From the NCBI GenBank assembly GCA_036823295.1, contig DAISGD010000018.1, positions 1-54,097 of the forward strand: a stretch of DNA of 54,097 bases. Direction: 5' to 3'. Both the position numbers and the translations under genes were made by a program. This DNA comes from UBA4742 sp002403895 (lineage in GTDB: Bacteria > Actinomycetota > Acidimicrobiia > Acidimicrobiales > Acidimicrobilacustridaceae). The first letter of the stretch is position 1, and every line of letters starts with the position of its first letter. The notes beneath the pieces are model-generated. The model was not told where the DNA came from. It saw nothing but the letters and a program-made list of their open reading frames with translations, and searched no databases. Shown here in pieces: positions 9,571-17,213 of the stretch.

Positions 9571-10641
9571 TGTAGGTGCCGGAAACGCGATCGTGGGTCC
9601 TTGCGGCTCGGAGATCGTGGGTGCGGTCGGTCTCGGGGCGCGACGAAGCGGGTCGGACGGGCCGCTGAGTCGTTTGTTGGTGCCGCCGGTCAGGCGGCGT
9701 GGTGGTATTCGTTGATGAGTCCGCCGAGGATCCGCCGCTGGCGGATCCGGTCGATGGGGACCGGTTCGGGTGCGGCGTGGTCGATGTTGGTGGGGAGCGT
9801 TGGTTGATGCCGCGGTGGGGTCGGTGGGTGTTGTAGTGCTCGAGGTACTCGACGAGTAGGCGCCGGAGTTGGCGTTCGTTCCAGATCAGCGTGTGGTCCA
9901 GCAGTTCGGCTCGGGCGGTGCGCACGAAGCGTTCGGCGGTGGCGTTGGCTCGTGGCGCGCCAGGTGGGGTGTGGATCACGTCGAGATGGTTGGTGGTGAA
10001 GATCTCGTCGAAGGCGGCGACGAACACGGTGGCGTTGTCTCGGATCAGGAACCGGAACCGGTCGACGTCGATGGCCATGTTGAGGTTGCGGGCCGCTTGG
10101 GTGCACCAGTTGCCGGTGAGGTGGTGGGTGACGCCGGCGAGGTGCACATGGCGGGTGGCGTGTTCGATGAGGAACAGCACGTGGAGTTGGCGGAGCCCGA
10201 CGGTGTCGACGACGAAGGTGTCACAGGCGAGGATCCCGCGGGACTGCGCGGTGAGGAACTGGGTCCAGGTCGGCCCGGTGCGTCGAGGAGCGGGATCGAT
10301 GCCGTGACGTTTCAGGATCGCCCACACGGTGGAGGGGGCGAGGTGGTGGCCGAGGCCGGCGATCACGCCGCGGTCGGCGTCGGTGAACTCGGGACGTGTT
10401 TCGAGGTTCGTTGCAGGACCGCGATTTGGTGGCGGAGCGCGATGACCTCAGCTTCGAACACCCGACGCGGTTTGCCGCGAATGATCATCAACTCGACGAG
10501 CGTGACGAAAAGCCGGTATCCGAAAGCACCGAGACCGGAACCGTGTAGAGCGTTCGGGCGAGAAGGCATGAAGGGCGAGGCTACGGCCAGCAATTCCAAA
10601 CGGCCGAGTTGGAGGGGCCGACCGAATTTCCGGCACTTTCA
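9571..10641 (-). mobile_element. rve-type insertion sequence, copy 1 (deleted, mosaic)
   Basis: The left end TGTAGGTGCCGGAAACGCGA starts at 9571. The imperfect right end GAATTTCCGGCACTTTCA finishes at 10641. Compared with intact copy 3 (1300 bp) it is 229 bp shorter, mainly from one internal deletion of about 219 bp. Its outer parts match copy 2 base for base over long stretches, while a central patch (about 10000-10205) matches copy 3. I see no clear target duplication. Confidence 0.88.
9690..10569 (-). pseudogene. IS transposase, broken copy 1
   Basis: The transposase begins at the ATG at 10569 (MPSRPNALHGSGLGAFGYRL). It shifts frame near 'RTSKHVPSS' and then resumes as FTDADRGVIAGLGHHLAPST. 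The 73 codons between VIAGL and GHRL of the intact copy are missing, and both sides of the deletion carry an AGL codon repeat. The rve core is present (ILACDTFVVDTV; RDNATVFVAAFDEIF; ATAERFVRTAR), but a further frameshift near the C-terminus (NQRSPPTSTTPH) replaces the normal end. It cannot make an active enzyme. Confidence 0.88.
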
Positions 10642-10787
10642 CCCTCGACCGCTGCGGTGATCTCACCGAGCGAGCCGCCGGGTGGACCCGGGCCGGCTAC
10701 GCCCGACCACTACGCCTGAGCTGACCAAGATGCGGGTGGACGAGGCGGGGGAGCGTTTGCCAGGGGTGTCCGGTGCCGGCCGCTGGA

Positions 10788-12440
10788 TCAGAAGCGGTCG
10801 GATCGTTTGAGGTCGCGGGGCCGGCCGTCTGGGTCGACGGCGAGTCGGTAGAGCGGGCGGCTCCACCACGAAGCCCAGGCCGACACCGGCTTCGGGCGAT
10901 GGCGACGGGCTCGGCCGTTGGGACGTGGACCCTTCTGCGCGGTGGCGTGCCAGGTGTCGAGCGCCTGGGCGGCGCGAATCCAGGCCTGGAAGCCTGTCTC
11001 AGGATCCAGGAGCTCCGCGTCGGGCAGGTCGGCGCCCAGGTGTTCGTGCCACAGGGCGAGGCGAAGGTTCCGCGGCAGCACCCTCGCGCCGTCGCCGAGC
11101 CCTCCGGGATCGACCGGGTGGCGCGGGTCGTGTTCTGGGTCCAGTACGGCGCACGCGGCCTCGGAGTCGTGCGTCCAGGACCGTCGGTTCAGGTTGTCGG
11201 ACCCGACGGTCATCCAGAGGTCGTCGATGAGGCAGAGCTTTCCGTGCACATAGATCGGCAGCCCGGCTTCGCTCTCGAGGTCATAGACGGCCACGCGCTC
11301 GTCGCCGGCTTCGTGGAGCATGGCGAGCGCTTGTTGTTGGCCGATCCGGTTCAGCGGTCCCGAGAACCTGGCGTCCCGATCGGGGTACCTCGGGACGACG
11401 GCGATCAGGCGCAGCTCAGGTGAGCGCCGGAGTGCGTCGGCGAAGAGCGACGCCACGTCGGTTGACCAGAGGTATTGGTCTTCGATGTAGATCAGGGAGC
11501 GAGCGTTCTCGAGCGCTTTCGTGTAGGCGCGGGCGATGCTGCGCTCGCCGCGGGGAGCAAACGGAAACGCGGGGCGCTTCGCCGGATAGGTTCGCAGCAC
11601 CTGTACCGCCACGTTCCCGACGGGAGGCGGATCGGGACGCTCGGCCGACACCGAGGTGGCGTCCCCATCCGATCCCGAGCGTGCTGCTCGGTCTCGCCCC
11701 GGTCGCGTTTCTTCTCGGGGCTTGGGGGCGAGTCGTCGGAGCAGCGTTCGTAGGGGGCTCTGCTCGACGGGGGTGGGATCCAGCCAGCGCTCCCGGAACG
11801 TCTCGCCGAGATCACCGACGGCCGGCCCGTGGACCTCGAGCTGAATGTCGTGCCACGCCGGCTGCGACCCGTATCGCGGATCCAGCTTGATGGATTGAGG
11901 ATCGCCGCGGTGGCGCTCATTGTCACCCCGGCCGTGGCACAGATCGATGCCTCCCAGGAATGCCGCATCCTCCACGTCGCTGTCGCGCCGTCGGATGACG
12001 ACCAGCTTTTGGTGGTGGGAGCCGAAGCGGCGAACCCGTTCATCGGCCACCACCTCACCCCCTGCCTCGTTCACGAGCTGCGCGACGTGCTTGTTCTCTT
12101 GTTCGGAGTAGCCCTCCTCGTCGGGGTGCGACCGCCACACCAGCGCTCGTACCGCAACCCCTCGCCGCGCGGCCCTGGCGAGAACTGGGCCCACTTCCGT
12201 ACCGGGGCCTGCCAGGCGCTGCCCGGCATCGCCTCGCCAGTCGAGGAACCACACCTGATCACCGGAGCCAACGCTGGTGAGCTCGTCGTGCAGCCGGGCG
12301 AAGTACGTGGCTCCGTGGATCAGGGGCCTCACCGCGTTCCCATCGGTCCAGGCCTTGCCGTCCTCACGGCGACGATCGATCCTCGAAGCGTCGTTACCGC
12401 GCTCCTGCGCGCTCAGAAACCACCGCTCGACGGTCGACAT
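10788..12440 (-). CDS. Phospholipase D family protein
   Basis: A 550-residue PLD-superfamily phosphodiesterase, started at the ATG at 12440 because upstream codons belong to the IS end. It has two HKD halves. The first is GSHHQKLVVIRRRD (His143, Lys145), where the usual Asp five residues after the Lys is replaced by Arg, with an Asp at 153. The second is canonical, YVHGKLCLID (His399, Lys401, Asp406), followed by GSDNLNRRSW. FLGGIDLCHG after motif 1 is typical of cardiolipin-synthase and eukaryote-type PLDs. There is no signal peptide or membrane helix. It is flanked by two IS copies in the same orientation, so it may have been mobilised by them. The substrate is not predictable. Confidence 0.9.
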   Translation of the reverse strand: MSTVERWFLSAQERGNDASRIDRRREDGKAWTDGNAVRPLIHGATYFARLHDELTSVGSGDQVWFLDWRGDAGQRLAGPGTEVGPVLARAARRGVAVRALVWRSHPDEEGYSEQENKHVAQLVNEAGGEVVADERVRRFGSHHQKLVVIRRRDSDVEDAAFLGGIDLCHGRGDNERHRGDPQSIKLDPRYGSQPAWHDIQLEVHGPAVGDLGETFRERWLDPTPVEQSPLRTLLRRLAPKPREETRPGRDRAARSGSDGDATSVSAERPDPPPVGNVAVQVLRTYPAKRPAFPFAPRGERSIARAYTKALENARSLIYIEDQYLWSTDVASLFADALRRSPELRLIAVVPRYPDRDARFSGPLNRIGQQQALAMLHEAGDERVAVYDLESEAGLPIYVHGKLCLIDDLWMTVGSDNLNRRSWTHDSEAACAVLDPEHDPRHPVDPGGLGDGARVLPRNLRLALWHEHLGADLPDAELLDPETGFQAWIRAAQALDTWHATAQKGPRPNGRARRHRPKPVSAWASWWSRPLYRLAVDPDGRPRDLKRSDRF

Positions 12441-12499
12441 CGCAGCCAAAGTAGTTGCAACCGGCAGGCTGGAGCTTCGCCACCGGAGATCCTCCTGGC

Positions 12500-13790
12500 T
12501 GTAGGTGCCGGAAACGCGATCGAGGGGTCCATGCGGGCTCGGGATCGTGGTTGGGGTCGGTGTCGGGGCGCGACGGAGCGGGGTGGGCGAGCTGGTGGGC
12601 GGTGTTGGCATGCCGCCGTCAGGCGGCGCGGCGGTATTCGTTGATCAGTCCACCGAGTACCCCGACGCCGGCGGATCTGGTCGTTGGGGACAGGTTCGGG
12701 CGCTGTCTGGTCGATGCTGGTGGGGGAGCGTTGGTTGATGCCGCGGTGGGGTCGGTGGGTGTTGTAGTGCTCGAGGTACTCGACGAGTAGGCGCCGGAGT
12801 TGGCGTTCGTTCCAGATCAGCGTGTGGTCCAGCAGTTCGGCTCGGGCGGTGCGCACGAAGCGTTCGGCGGTGGCGTTGGCTCGTGGCGCGCCGGGTGGGG
12901 TGTGGATCACGTCGAGATGGTTGGTGGTGAAGATCTCGTCGAACGCGGTGACGAACACGGTGGCGTTGTCTCGGATCAGGAACCGGAACCGGTCGACGTT
13001 GAGGGTCATGGTGAGGTTGCGGGCGGCCTGGGTGCACCATGCGCCGGTTAGGTGTCCGGTGATGCCGGCGAGGTGGACTTGGGGGGTGGCGTGTTCGATG
13101 AAGAACAGGACGTGGAGTTGGCGGAGCCCGACGGTGTCGACGACGAAGGTGTCGCAAGCGATGATCCCGCGGGCCTGCGCGGTGAGGAACTGGGTCCAGG
13201 GCGGTCCGGTGCGTCGGGGGGCGGGATCGATGCCGTGCCGTTTCAGGATGGCTCACACGGTCGATGCTGCGAGGCGGTGGCCGAGCCCGGCGAGTTCGCC
13301 GTGGATGCGCCGGTAGCCCCATGTCGGGTTCTCGGTGGCGAGCCGGACGACGAGTTGTTCGCGGTCACGCACGACGCGGGGCCGGCCGGGCCGTCGTTGC
13401 GGGTGCACCCATCGGGCTGCGGCCAGCCGCCGGTGCCAGGCCAGCACCGTGTCGGGCGTGACAATGAATCCGTGACGGACCTGCCGGGGGATCACACGGG
13501 CGAGCCCGGCTATCACACCACGGTCGACGTCGGTGAGCTCGGGACGTGTCGAGGTTCGTCGCAGGACCGAAACCTGGTGACGGAGCGCGATGACTTCAGC
13601 TTCCAGCGCTCGGCGCGGTTTGCCGCGAATGATCATCAACTCGACGATGGCGACGAATAGCCGGTAGACGAAGGCGCCGAGACTGGAACCGAGTGGGGTG
13701 TCGGGGCGAGAAGGCATGAACCGGCGAGGCTACGGCCGGCAACCCCACAGGGGCCGGCTGAATGAGCCGATCGAGTTTCCGGCACCTACA
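12500..13790 (-). mobile_element. rve-type insertion sequence, copy 2
   Basis: A full-span element from TGTAGGTGCCGGAAACGCGA at 12500 to the inverted end TCGAGTTTCCGGCACCTACA at 13790 (1291 bp). The termini are TG...CA, as usual for this superfamily. No matching target duplication is visible. The left end directly precedes the PLD gene's upstream side. With copy 1 it brackets that gene in direct orientation. Confidence 0.9.
12619..13717 (-). pseudogene. IS transposase copy 2, with nonsense and frameshift mutations
   Basis: The ATG at 13717 begins MPSRPDTPLGSSLGAFVYRL. The frame is intact to GLGHRLAASTV, where the Trp codon of the conserved VWAILKRH has become TGA (13253-13255). Reading continues in the same frame through the whole rve core (ACDTFVVDTV; RDNATVFVTAFDEIF; AERFVRTARAE). 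Near the end it frameshifts (RRRRGTRWTDQ instead of RRRILGGLINEY). It is inactive unless the stop is read through. Confidence 0.88.
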
Positions 13791-13906
13791 ACCTGCAGCA
13801 GCTGGCAGCAGCCGATCAGGGACGTCGCCTTGGGCCGTCATTATGGGATTGGCACTCCGTGACATCGAGGAGCCCGGCCCGCTCGCCGCGGTCTCCGGCG
13901 CAGGAC

Positions 13907-14845
13907 TCAGGTGACCGTGAAGGCCGCCCGCATGCCCGATCCATAGTGCGTGGCGAGGTTGCAGACGAGCACATACTTGCCGGGGGTCAGTCCCGGGGCT
14001 GTGAAGGTCCGTGTTTCGCCCGGCACGAGGTTCGGGTCACCGGTTTCGGCCGCCTTAGGAGCTTCGTCGACCTTGTCGGCGCAGGTCGCGACGGGCGCGG
14101 GCGGGTCGCCGCTATCGACTACCGGGAGCTTGTCGTAAGCGGTATCGGTCTTCAAGACCAGCATCTCATGGTCGATCTTGCCGGCATTTTTCACCGCGAA
14201 GGTTACGTCACCGGCCTTCACCGAGGTCTTGTCCAGGACCAGCCCGAACACCGCGGGGCCGCTCGTGCCGCCCGCCGTGACGTTCACGACGGTGGCCGAG
14301 GGGGGAACCGTGCCCGCGCCCTTATCCGGTGGCACCGAGGCATTCGGGGCCGCTGTCGGGGTCGTCGTCGTAGGGCAAGGAGTCACATCTGTTGAGCCTG
14401 ATGGCGACGCGTTTTCGCCCGACCCGCTCCCACCCACCGTCAGGGTGGCCTTCATCCCCGCGTCGGCATGGCCGGGGATGGCACAGATGACCTGATACGT
14501 GCCGGCGGGCACCGTGCCGAGATCGAGGGTGGCCGTCGTACCGGGCGCGATGTCGGGGGACTTCTTGTTCAGCTGGGCGACCTGGATGTTGTGCACCTGA
14601 GTCCCGCTGTTCGTGATGGTGAGCTTCACATCGCCGGCAGATGCGGTCATGGCCGCCGGGTCGATCTTGAACTCGCTCAACGTCACCGCGATCGGCCCCG
14701 ATCCAGCCGCCACGGACCCTGAGGTCGAACTGCCACTCGACTGGGCCACGATGGCCACAGTGGCGAGCAGGAACGCGGCGACCGACGTGAATACGGCGAA
14801 GAGTGTCGCCATGCCTCGGTCTTGGCGGTGTGACGAGTCAGCCAT
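13907..14845 (-). CDS. Membrane-anchored double cupredoxin
   Basis: A 312-residue protein: N-terminal membrane anchor (about residues 12-35), then two cupredoxin domains joined by a Thr/Pro/Ser linker (about 140-185). Each domain has a complete type-1 copper ligand set: His85, Cys121, His126, Met131 in the first (CAIPGHADAGM) and His226, Cys295, His300, Met305 in the second (CNLATHYGSGM). It should be an extracytoplasmic electron-transfer protein. The neighbouring NirK-like oxidase fragment suggests it once donated electrons to a copper nitrite reductase. Its promoter carries two CTATAG sites 21 bp apart, shared with the Rrf2 regulator promoter. Confidence 0.88.
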   Translation of the reverse strand: MADSSHRQDRGMATLFAVFTSVAAFLLATVAIVAQSSGSSTSGSVAAGSGPIAVTLSEFKIDPAAMTASAGDVKLTITNSGTQVHNIQVAQLNKKSPDIAPGTTATLDLGTVPAGTYQVICAIPGHADAGMKATLTVGGSGSGENASPSGSTDVTPCPTTTTPTAAPNASVPPDKGAGTVPPSATVVNVTAGGTSGPAVFGLVLDKTSVKAGDVTFAVKNAGKIDHEMLVLKTDTAYDKLPVVDSGDPPAPVATCADKVDEAPKAAETGDPNLVPGETRTFTAPGLTPGKYVLVCNLATHYGSGMRAAFTVT

Positions 14846-14868
14846 GGCGGTACCCCTCGTAGCTAGTT

Positions 14869-14895
14869 CTATAGTTCTTTACTAGAGTCCTATAG
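14869..14895. promoter_or_regulatory. Paired CTATAG sites in the cupredoxin promoter
   Basis: Two CTATAG palindromes at 14869-14874 and 14890-14895 lie exactly 21 bp apart (two helical turns) in an AT-rich island just upstream of the cupredoxin start. The second reads TCCTATAG on the plus strand. The same 8-mer occurs immediately upstream of the Rrf2 regulator on that gene's coding strand. I infer candidate operators for the Rrf2 protein. Confidence 0.5.
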
Positions 14896-14983
14896 AATTA
14901 GGCGGGGACACTAGGGTCGGAAGTCACCGCTGTTGACCTGACTCCTTCGGTCCCATCGCAGCTTGATGCGGGTTGGTCGAGGG

Positions 14984-15127
14984 TGAAGGTGCCGGAAACA
15001 CGATCGGCCCCTCCAGGGGCCCTGTGGGGTTGCTGGCCGTAGCGTCGCCCGTTCAGGCCTCCTCGCCCGAACGCCCTACTCGGTTCCACGGTGTGGGCGA
15101 TCCTGAACCGTCACGGCATCGACCCCA
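14984..15127 (+). mobile_element. IS remnant in inverted orientation (internal deletion)
   Basis: TGAAGGTGCCGGAAACACGA at 14984 is the transposase-start end of the same IS family, here pointing the other way. It continues through the leader (GTGGGGTTGCTGGCCGTAGC) and a decayed first-codon region, then jumps to GTGTGGGCGATCCTGAACCG, coding VWAILNRHGIDPT. About 150 codons between are gone and the rest of the element is missing. Confidence 0.8.
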
Positions 15128-15129
15128 CC

Positions 15130-15200
15130 TGAGCGTGCCCTCGACCGGCCCGGGCGCAGCCGTACTCGGGCCGGCGGTCCGATCCCCTCGCGATCAGCGG
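15130..15200 (+). repeat. 71-bp inverted repeat, arm A
   Basis: This arm is about 87% identical (roughly 9 mismatches in 71) to the reverse complement of 16826-16896. The shared core is ACTCGGGCCGGCGGTCC. Arm A lies between the IS remnant and the ribosome-binding site of the multicopper oxidase fragment. In one frame it reads SRTRAGGP, as does arm B. It may be the 3' end of an ancestral globin gene. Confidence 0.7.
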
Positions 15201-15215
15201 GAGGAGAAGGTGCTG

Positions 15216-15530
15216 ATGGCGGCTAGGACCACAATCGCGAGCACCACCACGACCATCAGGAGCACGCCGGCGTCGGGATCGAGCGACACCAACGACGCCA
15301 CGATCGATTTCAACGCCTCACCTGGTCCGGCCTTCACCGCCCGTGATCCGAACGCGCCGGCGCCGTTGTCGGGCACGGTGCACGATCTGACCATCGAAGC
15401 CAGTGAGAACGTGCTCGAGGTCGCTCCGGGGGTGACCCAGCAGATGTGGACCTTCAACCTCGCCGGGCAACCACCGACCGTTCCGGGCCCGATCCTGCGC
15501 GGCAAGATCGGCGACACGTTCAGGGTGTAG
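15216..15530 (+). pseudogene. NirK-like multicopper oxidase, cut by IS copy 3
   Basis: From the ATG at 15216 (GAGGAGAAGG upstream) the product runs 104 codons. It contains ATIDFNASPGPAF, SGTVHDLTIEASENVLEVAP, GVTQQMWTF and VPGPILRGKIGDTFRV. This is the first cupredoxin strand region of copper nitrite reductase-like multicopper oxidases. It breaks off at GDTFRV, and the TAG stop is supplied by the first bases of the IS end (TGTAG). None of the copper ligands survive, and the rest of the gene is not on the other side of the IS. The N-terminus lacks the usual signal or anchor. Confidence 0.8.
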
Positions 15531-16825
15531 GTGCCGGAAACGCGATCTGGGTTGCTCCGAGCTCGGTGCTTGTTCGTACGTTCGGTGTTCGGGCGCGTTG
15601 AATCCGGTCGGGCGAGCCGGTGGGGACGTGCTTTTGGTGCCGCCGGATCAGGCGGCGTGACGGTATTCGTTGATGAGCCCGCCGAGGATCCGGCGGCGCC
15701 CGATCCGGTCGAAGGGGACCGGTTCGGGTGCGGCGTGGTCGATGCTGGTGGGGGAGCGTTGCTGAATGCCGCGGTGGGGTCGGTGGGTGTTGTAGTGCTC
15801 GATGAACTCGACGAGCAGGCGCCGGAGTTGGCGTTCGTTCCAGATCAGCGTGTGGTCCAACAGCTCAGTTCGGGCGGTGCGCACGAAGCGCTCAGCGATG
15901 GTGTTGGCTCGCGGCGCCCCGGGTGGGGTGTGGATCACGTCGAGCCGGTTGGTGGTGAAGATCTCGTCGAAGGCGGCGACGAACACGGTGGCGTTGTCTC
16001 GGATCAGGAACCGGAACCGGTCGACGTCGATGGCCATGTTGAGGTTGCGGGCCGCTTGGGTGCACCAGTTGCCGGTGAGGTGGTGGGTGACGCCGGCGAG
16101 GTGCACATGGCGGGTGGCGTGTTCGATGAGGAACAGCACGTGGAGTTGGCGGAGCCCGACGGTGTCGACGACGAAGGTGTCACAGGCGATGATCCCGCGC
16201 GCCTGAGCAGCGAGGAACTGGGTCCAGGTGGGCCCGGTGCGTCGGGGGGCGGGGTTGATGTCGTGCCGTTTCAAGATTGCCCACACCGTCGATGCTGCGA
16301 GGCGGTGGCCGAGGCCGGCGAGCTCGCCGTGGATGCGCCGGTAGCCCCACGTCGGGTTCTCGGTGGCGAGGCGGACAACGAGTTGTTCTCGGTCGCGGAC
16401 GGTGCGGGGCCGGCCGGGACGTCGTTGCGGGTATACCCAACGGGCCGCAGCGAGTCGCCGGTGCCAGACGAGCAGCGTGGCTGGGGTGACGATGAATCCA
16501 GGCCGGACCCGGCGGGGAACCATCCGGGCGAGCCCTGCGATCACGCCACGGTCCGCGTCGGACAGTTCAGGGCGTTTCGCCGTCCGTTGCAGGACGGCGA
16601 TCTGGTGACGTAGCGCGATGACTTCGGCTTCCAGGACTCGACGCGGTTTGCCGCGCACGATCAAGAGTTCGACGATCGTGACGAACAGCCGGTAGGTGAA
16701 TGCACCGAGACCGGGACCAAGTGGGGCGTCGGGGCGAGCAGGCATGGACCGGCGACCCTATGGCTCGGGCGGTCGCGGGGTCGACCCTGCCGGGAGCGGA
16801 CCTACTCGAGTTTCCGGCACCTATA
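15526..16825 (-). mobile_element. rve-type insertion sequence, copy 3 (intact)
   Basis: A 1300-bp element with inverted ends TGTAGGTGCCGGAAACGCGA (15526) and TCGAGTTTCCGGCACCTATA (16825). It carries one intact transposase gene. It interrupts the multicopper oxidase on its left and abuts repeat arm B, next to the truncated globin, on its right. The flanks do not form a target duplication, so the two sides probably came together by recombination rather than one simple insertion. It is the likely source of the near-identical fragment at 25749. Confidence 0.92.
15648..16745 (-). CDS. IS transposase, rve integrase core, intact
   Basis: A 365-residue transposase. The N-terminal helix-turn-helix region (about 30-125) has KPRRVLEAEVIALRHQIAVL, FIVTPATLLVWHRRLAAARW and ENPTWGYRRIHGELAGLGHR. 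The DDE core runs from about 160: ACDTFVVDTVGLRQLHVLFL (first Asp), RFRFLIRDNATVFVAAFDEI (second Asp), ANTIAERFVRTARTELLD (Glu), then HYNTHRPHRGIQQRSP. This type is usually filed as IS3/IS481-superfamily 'integrase core domain' transposase. No programmed frameshift is needed. All catalytic positions are present, so this is the only potentially active copy in the window. Confidence 0.92.
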   Translation of the reverse strand: MPARPDAPLGPGLGAFTYRLFVTIVELLIVRGKPRRVLEAEVIALRHQIAVLQRTAKRPELSDADRGVIAGLARMVPRRVRPGFIVTPATLLVWHRRLAAARWVYPQRRPGRPRTVRDREQLVVRLATENPTWGYRRIHGELAGLGHRLAASTVWAILKRHDINPAPRRTGPTWTQFLAAQARGIIACDTFVVDTVGLRQLHVLFLIEHATRHVHLAGVTHHLTGNWCTQAARNLNMAIDVDRFRFLIRDNATVFVAAFDEIFTTNRLDVIHTPPGAPRANTIAERFVRTARTELLDHTLIWNERQLRRLLVEFIEHYNTHRPHRGIQQRSPTSIDHAAPEPVPFDRIGRRRILGGLINEYRHAA

Positions 16826-16896
16826 CGCTGATCGTGAGCGGACCGGACCGCCGGCCCGAGTGCGGCTGCGCTCGGGCCCGTCGACGGCGTGCTCAG
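16826..16896 (-). repeat. 71-bp inverted repeat, arm B
   Basis: The reverse complement of this segment matches 15130-15200 at about 87%. It starts at the first base after IS copy 3 and runs up to the point where the globin reading frame loses similarity. In the third minus-strand frame it reads EHAVDGPERSRTRAGGP, which loosely resembles the last helix of group III globins. Confidence 0.7.
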
Positions 16897-16899
16897 ACC

Positions 16900-17184
16900 C
16901 CAACGGTCGAACAGCGCTGGCTCGAACGGGGTGTGGTCGTTCAGCCATCGGTGGGCCTCGATCACATCGCCCTCCGGCCGGGGTGTGCCCAGGAGGATGC
17001 CGGTCCAGTAGTCGGTGAGGTTGCCGGTGTGGGCGTGCCAGTCGACGTGAGCGATGGCGTTGAAGTACGGGTCGAGCAGGTCGTCCTGGGCGACGTCTCG
17101 ATAGAAGCGGGTGACGAACTCCTCGATCTCGTCGCGGGTGTCGAGGTCGCGATGACGATGGGCTGGGGGTCGGGTGCCGGACAT
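16900..17184 (-). pseudogene. Group III truncated haemoglobin, 3' end lost
   Basis: From the ATG at 17184, residues 1-95 are a clear TrHb3 globin: EIEEFVTRFYRDVAQDDLLD, PYFNAIAHVDWHAHTGNLTD, YWTGILLGTPRPEGDVIEAH, RWLNDHTPFEPALFDRW. The proximal haem His is in IEAHRWLN (His78). After DRW the frame runs into repeat arm B and then IS sequence (stop at 16567), so the last helix (about 30-35 residues) is replaced. A single base shift in arm B would bring in a globin-like end (EHAVDGPERSRTRAGG). The gene starts 29 bp after RIC in the same operon. TrHb3 proteins commonly handle NO or peroxynitrite. Confidence 0.82.
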
Positions 17185-17213
17185 GGTCGTCGTCTCGGAT
17201 CAGTGGGCGGGGC

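Noticed and set aside
15194..15517. A minus-strand frame with a perfect-looking membrane helix (GVLLMVVVVLAIVVLAAIS)
   Set aside because: The hydrophobic run is antisense to a Thr-rich stretch of the oxidase fragment. The rest has no gene-like pattern or ribosome site, and the plus strand shows clear homology.
14984..16825. A second composite transposon formed by the inverted relic and IS copy 3
   Set aside because: The relic lacks one end and most of its length, so the pair could not mobilise as a unit. It is better read as leftover from rearrangement.
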